64,000 nucleotides of DNA, taken from contig RGCG01000001.1 of assembly GCA_009919275.1 (NCBI GenBank), positions 1 to 64,000 of the forward strand. The letters are read 5' to 3'. Below, piece after piece: positions 35,720 through 43,908 of this stretch. Below the pieces are notes generated by a model that was not told where the DNA came from, made no database searches, and saw only the letters and a list, made by a program, of their open reading frames with translations. Source of the DNA: Actinomycetota bacterium. GTDB taxonomy: Bacteria > Actinomycetota > Acidimicrobiia > Acidimicrobiales > Ilumatobacteraceae. The translations under genes and the position numbers were made by a program. Numbering within the stretch: position 1 is the stretch's first letter; every line of letters starts with the position of its first letter.

Positions 35720-37351
35720 CTACTTGGTCAAGCCAAGCGCTTCCAGGGCTTCCTGCTTCAGGCGCTTGTAGTCGAGCTTTCCATTGGGTGCGCGGCCGAT
35801 CGTGGCGACCGTGATCACGTTCTTGGGCGACTTGTAGGCAGCGAGTGTCGAGCGGACGTGGGCGACGAGAGTCGCGGTATCGATGGTTGCCCCGGGACGC
35901 GGTTCCACGAGAGCGGTGATCGCCTCGCCGAAGCGCTCGTCGGGCACGCCGACGCAGGCCGCATCGAGCACGCTCGGGTGGGTCTTCAGAACTTCTTCGA
36001 CTTCCTCGGGGTAAACCTTCTCACCTCCGGTGTTGATGCACTGACTGCCGCGTCCGAGGAGACGGACCGTGCCGTCTGCGTCGACCTCGGCGAAGTCGCC
36101 GGGAATCGAGTAGCGCAGTCCATCGATGACAACGAAGGTGGAGGCCGATTTCGCCTCGTCCTTGTAGTACCCGATCGGCGTGCGTCCGCGCATCGCGATG
36201 CGTCCGCGTTCGCCACTGCCCGGTGCGACGTCGCCGCCCTCGTCGTTGATGACGCGCGTGTTCGGACCGAGCTTGAAGGTTGCGGTGCTGCTCGAGCCAT
36301 CGGCACTGGTGGTTGACGACGCCATACCGATTGCCTCGGACGAACCAAGGCTGTCGATGAGGAGCATCTTCGGGTGGTGCCGCAACATGCCCGCCTTCGT
36401 CTCGGCCGACCACATGACGCCGCTCGAGGTGATGAACTTGAGTGACGAGATGTCGTACTTCCCGGGGCTTTCGTCGAGAGCACGCAGAATGGGCTTGGCA
36501 AACGCATCACCGACGATCGCGATGCTGTTCACGCGTGCCGACTGCACAACTTCGAGCAGTTCCTTTGCGTCGAATGTCCGGCTCGTCATGGTGGCGACCG
36601 CACCGCCGAGTGCGAGCGCCCACATTGCGTTCATCGCGCCGGTGCCATGCATCAACGGGGCAGCAGGCATGTTGACGGGGCCAGGTTTCGATACGCGCGC
36701 CTCGAGTGCCGTCAGGTCCTTGTGCGCTGGTAGCGGCACCTTGGATGGGGCATCGAGGCTGCCGACCATGTCGTCCTGTCGCCACATGACCCCCTTCGGC
36801 ATTCCGGTCGTGCCGCCGGTGTAGAGGAAGTAGAGGTCGTCACCGCTGCGCTGCCATGCGGGTGCGGGCTGCGAGATGTTCGAGTTCGCAGCCGACTCGT
36901 ACGACACCGCCCAGTCGGGGCAGGGGTGCGTGCCGTCGTCGACCCAGATCCACGTCTTGACGTTCGGCACCCGCGACCGCACGGCTGCGCATCGTTCGGT
37001 GTAGGTGGCGTGGAAGATCACGGCAACGGAGTCGGAGTTGTCCCAGAGGTAGGTGAGCTCATCTTCGGTGTAGCGGTAGTTCGTGTTGACGGGAACGAGA
37101 CTCACCTTGAACAGGCCGAACATCGACTCCATGTACTCGGGACAGTTGTGCATGTACTGGGCGACTTTGTCCTGGTGTTGCGCGCCGGCGGCGAGAAGCG
37201 TGTTGGCGATGCCGTTTGCCCGCTGATCGAAAGCTCGCCAGGTGCGAACCTCGCCGCCGTGAATTGCTGCCGGTGCATCGGGGAACCGCCGCGCGTGCAG
37301 TTCCCACATGTCGGCGAAGTTCCAGCCGGTGTTCGTCGTCGAGGTCGTCAC
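35720..37351 (-). CDS. acyl-CoA synthetase (FadD-like)
   Basis: 543 aa from the GTG at 37351 (GTG at 37363 also possible). ANL-family adenylating enzyme: P-loop LYTGGTTGMPKGVMW, CINTGGEKVYPEEVEEVLK, and the C-terminal lysine in APNGKLDYKRLK. It activates a fatty or branched/steroid side-chain acid to its CoA ester; chain specificity is not readable. It is the first gene of the minus-strand lipid chain and divergent from a FadE gene, with only 25 bases between starts. Confidence 0.9.
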   Translation of the reverse strand: MTTSTTNTGWNFADMWELHARRFPDAPAAIHGGEVRTWRAFDQRANGIANTLLAAGAQHQDKVAQYMHNCPEYMESMFGLFKVSLVPVNTNYRYTEDELTYLWDNSDSVAVIFHATYTERCAAVRSRVPNVKTWIWVDDGTHPCPDWAVSYESAANSNISQPAPAWQRSGDDLYFLYTGGTTGMPKGVMWRQDDMVGSLDAPSKVPLPAHKDLTALEARVSKPGPVNMPAAPLMHGTGAMNAMWALALGGAVATMTSRTFDAKELLEVVQSARVNSIAIVGDAFAKPILRALDESPGKYDISSLKFITSSGVMWSAETKAGMLRHHPKMLLIDSLGSSEAIGMASSTTSADGSSSTATFKLGPNTRVINDEGGDVAPGSGERGRIAMRGRTPIGYYKDEAKSASTFVVIDGLRYSIPGDFAEVDADGTVRLLGRGSQCINTGGEKVYPEEVEEVLKTHPSVLDAACVGVPDERFGEAITALVEPRPGATIDTATLVAHVRSTLAAYKSPKNVITVATIGRAPNGKLDYKRLKQEALEALGLTK

Positions 37352-37376
37352 GAGGGGCAACACTATTCTCGGAAGG

Positions 37377-38495
37377 GTGAACCACCTATTGCCCGGCGAC
37401 GAAGACGAACGAAGAATCGACGTACGTCGTTGGTTGGCCGACAATCCGCGTCCGTCGGGTCGGCAACTCGCCGAGGCGGGATACGTTGCGCCACACCTCC
37501 CGGCGCCGTGGGGTCTCGGGGCCGACCCCATCCACCAACTCATCATCGATGACGAACTGAAGCGCGCGGGAGTCTCGCGACCCTCAAATGCAATCGGTAT
37601 CGGTTGGGCAGGCCCGACGATCGTTCATGCCGGAACCGAGGAACAAAAGCGACGTTACGTGCCGAAGATCCTCTCGGGTGAGGAAATCTGGTGTCAGTTG
37701 TTCAGCGAACCCGAATCGGGCAGCGACCTTGCGAGTCTGCGTACGCGGGCGGTGCTCGATGGCGATGAGTGGGTGGTGAACGGCCAGAAGATCTGGACGA
37801 GCGGCGCGCAACACTCGAAGTTCGGAATCCTTCTTGCGCGCACCGATCCCGATGCGCCGAAGCACCGTGGAATCACCTACTTCATTTGTCCGATGGATGC
37901 CCCGGGCATCGAGGTGCGACCGATTCGCGAGATGACCGGTGGTGAAACGTTCAACGAAGTGTTCCTCACCGACGTGCGACTGTCGCGCGACGCCGTGGTC
38001 GGAGACGTCAACGATGGGTGGCGGCTGGCGAAAGTGACTCTCGGAAATGAACGCGTCTCTTTGTCGACGGGCGGAATTCTCTGGGGTCACGGTCCGACGG
38101 CCATGAACCTCGTCGATCAGGTGCGCATGAAGGGCGGTGTCGCCGATCCCGTGCTGCGTCGACGGGTCGTTGACGTGTGGATGGAGCATCAGATTCTCGA
38201 ACTCATCCGCATGCGCACGCTCGTTGCCCGACTGCGCGGCGAACAGCCGGGACCCGAAGCGAGCGTTCGCAAGGTTCTTGCCGACGAACACGGCCAGCAC
38301 GTTGCTGCGCTCGCGGTCGATCTGATGGGGGCCGAGGGGGTGCTTGGGGCCGATGTCGACATCGATCACGCTGTGTGGACCGGCGCTTTTCTCTTTTCCC
38401 AGGCACTCACCATCGGCGGGGGAACCGGCAACGTGCAGCGCAACATCGTGGGGGAGCGCGTGCTCGCCCTGCCCCACGAACCCGGCATCGTCTGA
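37377..38495 (+). CDS. acyl-CoA dehydrogenase family protein (FadE-like)
   Basis: 372 aa from the GTG at 37377. WCQLFSEPESGSDLASL, VNGQKIWTSGAQ, DAPKHRGITYFICPMD and the C-terminal GGGTGNVQRNIVGERVLALPHEP mark an FAD acyl-CoA dehydrogenase. It is similar in length and motifs to the FadE at 33601 and could pair with it. Followed by an F420 oxidoreductase and a second fadD on the same strand. Confidence 0.9.
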   Translation: MNHLLPGDEDERRIDVRRWLADNPRPSGRQLAEAGYVAPHLPAPWGLGADPIHQLIIDDELKRAGVSRPSNAIGIGWAGPTIVHAGTEEQKRRYVPKILSGEEIWCQLFSEPESGSDLASLRTRAVLDGDEWVVNGQKIWTSGAQHSKFGILLARTDPDAPKHRGITYFICPMDAPGIEVRPIREMTGGETFNEVFLTDVRLSRDAVVGDVNDGWRLAKVTLGNERVSLSTGGILWGHGPTAMNLVDQVRMKGGVADPVLRRRVVDVWMEHQILELIRMRTLVARLRGEQPGPEASVRKVLADEHGQHVAALAVDLMGAEGVLGADVDIDHAVWTGAFLFSQALTIGGGTGNVQRNIVGERVLALPHEPGIV

Positions 38496-38546
38496 GGTCC
38501 CCGACATTCGCTAGTTTGCGTTCACTCGTTTCTTCTCAGGGGGACC
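38496..38546 (+). promoter_or_regulatory. possible hairpin enclosing the ribosome-binding site
   Basis: GGTCCCC directly after the upstream stop can pair with GGGGACC at 38540-38546, which contains the Shine-Dalgarno-like GGGGGA of the next gene. The loop is about 37 bases. If formed, the stem would hide the ribosome-binding site. Only base pairing supports it. Confidence 0.3.
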
Positions 38547-38547
38547 C

Positions 38548-39525
38548 ATGAAGCCGTTTCGTTTCGGAGTTCAGTCGTACAACGCAGAGACACCACAGGC
38601 GTGGCGCGACAAGGTGAAAAAGGCCGAGGACCTCGGCTACTCGGCATTCCACCTCGCCGACCACCTCCTCGGACCCGGCCCCGCGCTGCAGAAGTGCAAC
38701 CACCCCGTGCAGGGTTTGGCAGCAGTGCCCGCGATGGCCGTCGCAGCCGAGGCAACATCGACCATCAAGATCGGTTGCCGTGTGTTCTGTATCGACTATC
38801 GCCCGGCAGCAGTGCTCATCAAGGAGGCGGCAACGCTCGACTTCTTCTCGGGCGGACGTCTCGAATTCGGACTCGGCGCCGGCTGGCTCGCTGCCGAATA
38901 CGAAGCGCTCGGTATCACGATGGATCCCGCGGGCGAACGCGTGTCGCGAATGGAGGAATACATCAGGGCCGCGAAGGTGGCGTTCGCGGGCGGCGAGGTG
39001 CACTTCAACGGTGAGCACGTCCGATTGAACGATTACGAGGCGTTGCCCGCACCGGCCAACCCGAATGGAATCCAGATCATGGTGGGCGGCGGCAGCAAGC
39101 GTGTTCTCTCAATTGCGGGTCGCGAGGCGAACATTGTCTCCTACAACTTCGACAACTCGAGCGGCAAGATCGGTCCGTCCGGCGCACAGACGAGCACGGC
39201 GGAAATGACCGCCCAGAAAGTTGCATGGGTCAAGGCCGGCGCCGAGTCCGTGGGACGCAAGATGTCGGATCTCGAATTCGAGATCGGCGCGTATTTCACC
39301 GTCGTTACTCCCGACCCCGACACCGTCAACGCCAATTTCGCCAAGATGTTCGGGATCACGACCGAAGACATGCAGGTGCACCCGCACGCGTACATCGGCA
39401 CCGTCGACCAGATCTGCGACATCATCGAAGAACGCCGCGAGAAATACGGCATCAGCTATTTCACGGTCAGTGAAGGCAACCTCGATGCCTTCGCTCCCGT
39501 GGTCAGCCGTCTGACAGGCAAGTAA
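38548..39525 (+). CDS. F420-dependent LLM-class oxidoreductase
   Basis: 325 aa. Luciferase-like barrel: RFGVQSYNAETPQAW, GYSAFHLADHLLG, RLEFGLGAGWLAAEYEALGI and IMVGGGSKRVLSIAGREA (TIGR03621-like). Cofactor F420 is inferred from the family. GGGGGA is placed 3 bases before the ATG. It sits between a FadE and a FadD gene, so a lipid or steroid-like substrate is possible. Confidence 0.88.
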   Translation: MKPFRFGVQSYNAETPQAWRDKVKKAEDLGYSAFHLADHLLGPGPALQKCNHPVQGLAAVPAMAVAAEATSTIKIGCRVFCIDYRPAAVLIKEAATLDFFSGGRLEFGLGAGWLAAEYEALGITMDPAGERVSRMEEYIRAAKVAFAGGEVHFNGEHVRLNDYEALPAPANPNGIQIMVGGGSKRVLSIAGREANIVSYNFDNSSGKIGPSGAQTSTAEMTAQKVAWVKAGAESVGRKMSDLEFEIGAYFTVVTPDPDTVNANFAKMFGITTEDMQVHPHAYIGTVDQICDIIEERREKYGISYFTVSEGNLDAFAPVVSRLTGK

Positions 39526-39535
39526 TCTCGGCCCC

Positions 39536-41122
39536 ATGGGGCAAGCAATCGCATCAGTAGGCGACATCATCAGGGTGCACGGCGCCGAGCGCGCCGGCCA
39601 AACAGCGGTCATCCAGGGTGAGCGCAGCCTCACATGGGGCGAGTTGTACAAGCGGTCGAAGAAACTGTCCCAGGCACTTGCCGCGGTCGGTGTGAAGTCC
39701 GAAACGCGCGTGTCGTTTCTCGACAAGAACTCGATCGAGCATTTCGAAGTGTTCTTCGCTTGCAGTCTCTTGAACGCAGTGTCGGTCGATGTGAACTGGC
39801 GACTTGCGCCACCCGAAGTTGCCTACATCGTGAACGACGCCGAGTCTCGAGTGTTCATCGCGCACAACGAATTCCGTCCGGTGCTCGATGCCATTGCCGG
39901 TGAACTCCATCCCGACTCACTCGTGGTCATCATCGGTGGCGACGCGACGCCGGTCGGTGCGCTGCGCACGGTCGCATACGAGGACTTTCTCGCGGGCGGC
40001 GCCGAATCCGATCCCGGCGCGAAGGGTGGAGCCGAGGATGTGGCGTTCCAGCTGTACTCCAGCGGCACGACGGGTCGACCAAAGGGCGTCATGCTCACGA
40101 ACAACAACTTCTTTGCGCTCATGCCGCTCGCAAAGGACATGTGGGAGCTCGATGCCGACTCGGTGAACATGATCGCGATGCCGCTCTTTCACATCGGTGG
40201 CGGGGGCTGGGCGGTCGCCGGAATGTACTGCGGCTGCAAGTCGATCATCGTGCGCGATCTCGACCCCGTCGCAGTGGTGAAGTTGATTCCGCAGCAACGG
40301 GTGACCCACGCGTTCCTCGTGCCGGCCGTTCTTCAATTCATGTTGATGGTGCCCGACGTTGACAAGGGCGACTTTGCCAGCCTCAAGGTGTTCGTGTACG
40401 GCGCATCACCCATATCCGAAGATGTGCTCGCGCGTTCGGTCAAGACGTTCAAGTGCAAGTTCTGGCAGGCCTACGGCCTCACCGAAACCACGGGAGCGGT
40501 TGTCAACCTCGCACCCGATGACCACGATCCCGACGGTCCGAACAAGCACCGACTGCGGTCGTGCGGCAAACCCGGTCCCGGTGTCGGTGTCCGCGTCGTC
40601 GACTCGTCGACCGGCAAGGATGTGAAGGTCGGCGACGTCGGCGAGATCTGGTTGAACGGCCCGCAGATCATGAAGGGCTATTGGAAGATGCCCGAGGCGA
40701 CGGCCGAGTCGATCGTCGAGGGAGGCTGGTTCCGAAGCGGTGATGCCGGTTATCTCGACGCCGACGGCTACCTCTACATCCACGACCGCGTGAAGGACAT
40801 GATCGTCTCGGGCGGCGAGAACGTTTACCCGGCCGAGGTCGAGAACGTCTTGATGGCGCATCCGGCGATTGCCGACGTCGCCGTCATCGGAGTGCCGCAC
40901 GACAAATGGGGCGAAACAGCGAAAGCGATTGTTGTTCGCAAGCCCGGCGTCGAGGTCACCGAACAAGAGATCATCGACTTCAGCCGCGAGCGTTTGGCCA
41001 AGTTCAAATGTCCGACGAGCGTCGATTGGATCGACGCTTTGCCACGTAACCCCAGCGGCAAGGTGCTGAAGAAGGATCTGCGGGCGCCGTATTGGGCGGG
41101 CCGCACCCGCAACGTCAACTGA
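39536..41122 (+). CDS. long-chain acyl-CoA synthetase (FadD-like)
   Basis: 528 aa, 10 bases after the F420 gene. ANL-family motifs: YSSGTTGRPKGVML, YGLTETTGAV, DRVKDMIVSGGENVYPAEVE and the lysine in NPSGKVLKKDLR. It activates a carboxylic acid as acyl-AMP and then CoA ester. Distinct from the FadD at 35720 (STT versus GGTT in the P-loop). A weak hairpin follows the stop at about 41144-41161. Confidence 0.92.
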   Translation: MGQAIASVGDIIRVHGAERAGQTAVIQGERSLTWGELYKRSKKLSQALAAVGVKSETRVSFLDKNSIEHFEVFFACSLLNAVSVDVNWRLAPPEVAYIVNDAESRVFIAHNEFRPVLDAIAGELHPDSLVVIIGGDATPVGALRTVAYEDFLAGGAESDPGAKGGAEDVAFQLYSSGTTGRPKGVMLTNNNFFALMPLAKDMWELDADSVNMIAMPLFHIGGGGWAVAGMYCGCKSIIVRDLDPVAVVKLIPQQRVTHAFLVPAVLQFMLMVPDVDKGDFASLKVFVYGASPISEDVLARSVKTFKCKFWQAYGLTETTGAVVNLAPDDHDPDGPNKHRLRSCGKPGPGVGVRVVDSSTGKDVKVGDVGEIWLNGPQIMKGYWKMPEATAESIVEGGWFRSGDAGYLDADGYLYIHDRVKDMIVSGGENVYPAEVENVLMAHPAIADVAVIGVPHDKWGETAKAIVVRKPGVEVTEQEIIDFSRERLAKFKCPTSVDWIDALPRNPSGKVLKKDLRAPYWAGRTRNVN

Positions 41123-41176
41123 CCCCGGGGGAACGAGAAATCTTCCGTCCGACGGCGGAAACATCACGTTTTGCAA

Positions 41177-41186
41177 TTAGAACTAA
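41177..41186. promoter_or_regulatory. TTAGAACTAA palindrome before the metal transporter operon
   Basis: A perfect TTAG-AA-CTAA dyad ends 3 bases before the GTG start of the binding-protein gene. DtxR/IdeR/MntR-type boxes in actinomycetes contain TTAGG and CCTAA half-sites, so a metal-dependent repressor site is conceivable. The site would overlap the transcription start region. Confidence 0.3.
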
Positions 41187-41189
41187 ATC

Positions 41190-42248
41190 GTGGAGTTGAC
41201 CCAAAAGCGGACCGTTTTGGTCGGATTTCTGTCGATTTCGCTGCTCCTCACGGCATGTGGAGGGGATGATTCGCCTCGAGCGTCGAGCCAAGGGTCCGGC
41301 GCAGTGTCGTGTTCGGGTGGTGCTGTCGTCGAAGGTCGTCCGATCCGCATCGCGTCGACCGTTGCGCCGATCACCAACATCGTCGCGAATATCGCGGGCG
41401 ATACCGATGCGGTGATCGAAGGCCTCGTGCCGGAAGGAACCAACTCCCACACCTTCGAACCCCCGCCGAGCGCGGCCGAGACGTTGGAAAAGGCCGACGT
41501 CGTTTTCATCAACGGTCTGGTTCTCGAAGAGCCGACAAAAGATCTCGCGGTCGCCAATTTGAAAGACGGTGCGACCGTGTGCGAACTCGGCACCGAGGTT
41601 CTTCCCGAGGACGAGTGGATCTTCGACTTCTCCTTCCCCGAAGAAGGCGGAAAGCCGAACCCACATCTGTGGACCAACCCACCGATGGTGAAGGACTATG
41701 CGCGGGTCGTCGCAGATGTGCTGACCGAACGTGATCCCGCGAATGCGGAAGCCTTTGCGGCGAATCTCGCCAAGTTCTCGGTCAAGGTCGACGAGCTCGA
41801 TGCGGCCGTTCGAACGGCCACCGAGACCTTGCCCGTCGAGGCACGCAAGCTCGTGACCTACCACGACGCTTACGCATATTTCGCAAAGGAATACGGCTGG
41901 ACCGTCGTCGGTGCGATTCAACCCTCATCGTTCGAAGAGCCGACACCGAAGGAAATCGCCGATCTCATCACGCAGGTCAAAGAAGAAGGCGTGAAAGCCG
42001 TCTTCGGAAGCGAAGTGTTCCCGTCACCCGTACTCGAGCAAATCGGCAAGGAAGCCGACGTCACTTACATCGACGTTTTGCGCGACGACGATCTGCTCGG
42101 CGAACCCGGCGATGCCGAGCACACATGGATGGGCCTCATGCGGTTCAACTACGTGACGATGATCGAAGCCCTCGGCGGCGACGCCTCGGCACTCAAGGCA
42201 CTCGACGTCTCCGACGTCTCGACAGACAAGGCGTCCTACCCGCAATGA
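41190..42248 (+). CDS. metal ABC transporter substrate-binding lipoprotein (Zn/Mn type)
   Basis: 352 aa. Signal with lipobox SLLLTACGG, then a cluster A-I metal-binding protein: ligand histidines in TNSHTFEPPP, KPNPHLWTNPP and TYHDAYAYFAKEYG, and an acidic ligand in FGSEVFPSP. No His-rich loop, so zinc versus manganese is open. The GTG start at 41190 has no Shine-Dalgarno upstream, suggesting a leaderless mRNA or a start a few codons later. The stop overlaps the ATPase start (ATGA). Operon of three. Confidence 0.9.
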   Translation: MELTQKRTVLVGFLSISLLLTACGGDDSPRASSQGSGAVSCSGGAVVEGRPIRIASTVAPITNIVANIAGDTDAVIEGLVPEGTNSHTFEPPPSAAETLEKADVVFINGLVLEEPTKDLAVANLKDGATVCELGTEVLPEDEWIFDFSFPEEGGKPNPHLWTNPPMVKDYARVVADVLTERDPANAEAFAANLAKFSVKVDELDAAVRTATETLPVEARKLVTYHDAYAYFAKEYGWTVVGAIQPSSFEEPTPKEIADLITQVKEEGVKAVFGSEVFPSPVLEQIGKEADVTYIDVLRDDDLLGEPGDAEHTWMGLMRFNYVTMIEALGGDASALKALDVSDVSTDKASYPQ

Positions 42249-43042
42249 TTCTGAAAGCCGCCCCCGACAACCTTCTCGTCTCCTGTCATCACCTGTCGTG
42301 CGCCTACGGCGAAAACGTGGTGGTCAGCGACGTCACATTCAATGTCGAACGCGGGGAGTTCGTCGGCATCGTCGGTCCCTCGGGTTCGGGCAAGACCACG
42401 CTTCTGCGTGCGATTCTGGGCATGGTGAAGCCGGTGCACGGCGAGGTCGGTACGGTGAAGGGTGTACGCCTCGGCTACGTGCCCCAGGTCGAATCGGTCG
42501 ACTGGAACTTTCCGGTCACCGTTCTTGAAGTCATGGTCATGACGCGACCGCAGCGACGGGTGCTTCCACGAATCACCGTCGCCGAGCGTCGCTCTGCGAA
42601 CGAAATGCTCGAGCGGCTCGGCCTTGGCGGTCTCGGCAACCGACACATCCGTGAGTTGTCCGGCGGTCAGCAGCAGCGCGTCTTCGTTGCGCGCGCACTC
42701 TTCCACAACCCCGACATCCTGGTTCTCGACGAGCCAACTTCGGGAGTCGACGTGCGCACGCGCCACGAGGTGTTGCACCTTCTCGCCGACCTGCACCAAG
42801 ACGGCATCTCGGTGCTTCTCACGACCCACGACTTGAACGGACTTGCCGCACACCTCCCGCGTCTTGTGTGCCTGAACCGCGAGGTCATTGCCGATGGCAG
42901 CCCACGCGAGGTGCTCGTTCCTGACGTGCTCGAACGTCTCTACGGTGCGCCGATGCACGTCCTTGAACACGGTGGCATGCCGGTCGTCCTCGACCACGCC
43001 GAAGGTGCGGTCATCAAACCGTTCCGCCCGCGGGCCGTGTGA
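42245..43042 (+). CDS. metal ABC transporter ATP-binding protein
   Basis: 265 aa from the ATG at 42245. Walker A VGPSGSGKTTLLRA, Q-loop VPQVESVDWNFP, signature LSGGQQQRVFVARAL, Walker B ILVLDEPTSGVD and H-loop TTHDLN. It energises import by the adjacent permease and binding protein. Typical ZnuC/MntA-like length. Overlaps the permease start by 4 bases. Confidence 0.92.
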   Translation: MILKAAPDNLLVSCHHLSCAYGENVVVSDVTFNVERGEFVGIVGPSGSGKTTLLRAILGMVKPVHGEVGTVKGVRLGYVPQVESVDWNFPVTVLEVMVMTRPQRRVLPRITVAERRSANEMLERLGLGGLGNRHIRELSGGQQQRVFVARALFHNPDILVLDEPTSGVDVRTRHEVLHLLADLHQDGISVLLTTHDLNGLAAHLPRLVCLNREVIADGSPREVLVPDVLERLYGAPMHVLEHGGMPVVLDHAEGAVIKPFRPRAV

Positions 43043-43905
43043 TGTCGGTGCCGGCGTTGGTGGCAGCCGACATTTTCGAACCGTACGGGTTCGAGTTTTT
43101 CCGCAACGGAACCGTCGTCGCGGTTGCAGCCGGAGCCTTGTGTGGACTTCTGGGCGTGTTCGTCGTGTTGCGCGGCATGTCCTACATCGGTCACGGCCTC
43201 TCGCACGCGGTGTTCGGCGGGGCAGCCGCTTCGGCGGTCATGAACTTCAACTATTTCGTCGGTGCAGGCCTCTGGGGAATCGTCTCGGGTGTCCTCATCG
43301 GACGAATCGCGCGACGCCGCATCCTCGGAGCCGACGCCGCCATCGGCGTCGTCACCACTGCCTCGTTCGCCGTTGGTCTTGCCCTTCTCAACCGTTATGG
43401 CCAGGCCAAGCGGAGCATCGAGGCCGTGTTGTTCGGCAGTGTCCTCGGCGTGAAGACGGGCGACATCATCGCCGTGGTCGTCGTCGGTCTGCTCGCGCTC
43501 GGCGTCATCGTGGTCGGTTATCGACGGTTCTTGTTCTCCACCTTCGACCCCGAAGTCGCTTCGGTGTCGGGGGTTCGCGTGTCGTTGATGGAGGCCGCGC
43601 TCATGGTGATGCTGTCGCTCACCATCCTGGTCACTATGCGAGTCATCGGCACGCTCCTCATCTCGGCGCTGCTCGTCATTCCTGCCGCAACCGCGAGAAT
43701 GCTCACCAACAGGTTCGCCCGAATGCTGTGGATCTCGCCGCTCATCGGCGGTGCCGGGGCTTTCGTCGGAATGAACCTCGCCTACCACACCAATACTTCG
43801 GCCGCGGCAATGATCATCATCGTGTGCGCCACCGCATTCAGTTGCGTCTACTTCGCTTCGGGTGTTCGTGGCAAGCGGCGCGTTGCGGCGCTCGGTCATC
43901 TCTAG
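43039..43905 (+). CDS. metal ABC transporter permease
   Basis: 288 aa, GTG start (the next codon is ATG). Seven to nine hydrophobic helices with the ZnuB/MntB-type block RGMSYIGHGLSHAVFGG and TTASFAVGLALLNRYG; GTLLISALLVIPAATARMLT is the family signature near the C-terminus. Inner-membrane channel of the metal importer. It ends 3 bases before the convergent S51-like gene. Confidence 0.92.
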   Translation: MMSVPALVAADIFEPYGFEFFRNGTVVAVAAGALCGLLGVFVVLRGMSYIGHGLSHAVFGGAAASAVMNFNYFVGAGLWGIVSGVLIGRIARRRILGADAAIGVVTTASFAVGLALLNRYGQAKRSIEAVLFGSVLGVKTGDIIAVVVVGLLALGVIVVGYRRFLFSTFDPEVASVSGVRVSLMEAALMVMLSLTILVTMRVIGTLLISALLVIPAATARMLTNRFARMLWISPLIGGAGAFVGMNLAYHTNTSAAAMIIIVCATAFSCVYFASGVRGKRRVAALGHL

Positions 43906-43908
43906 GAA

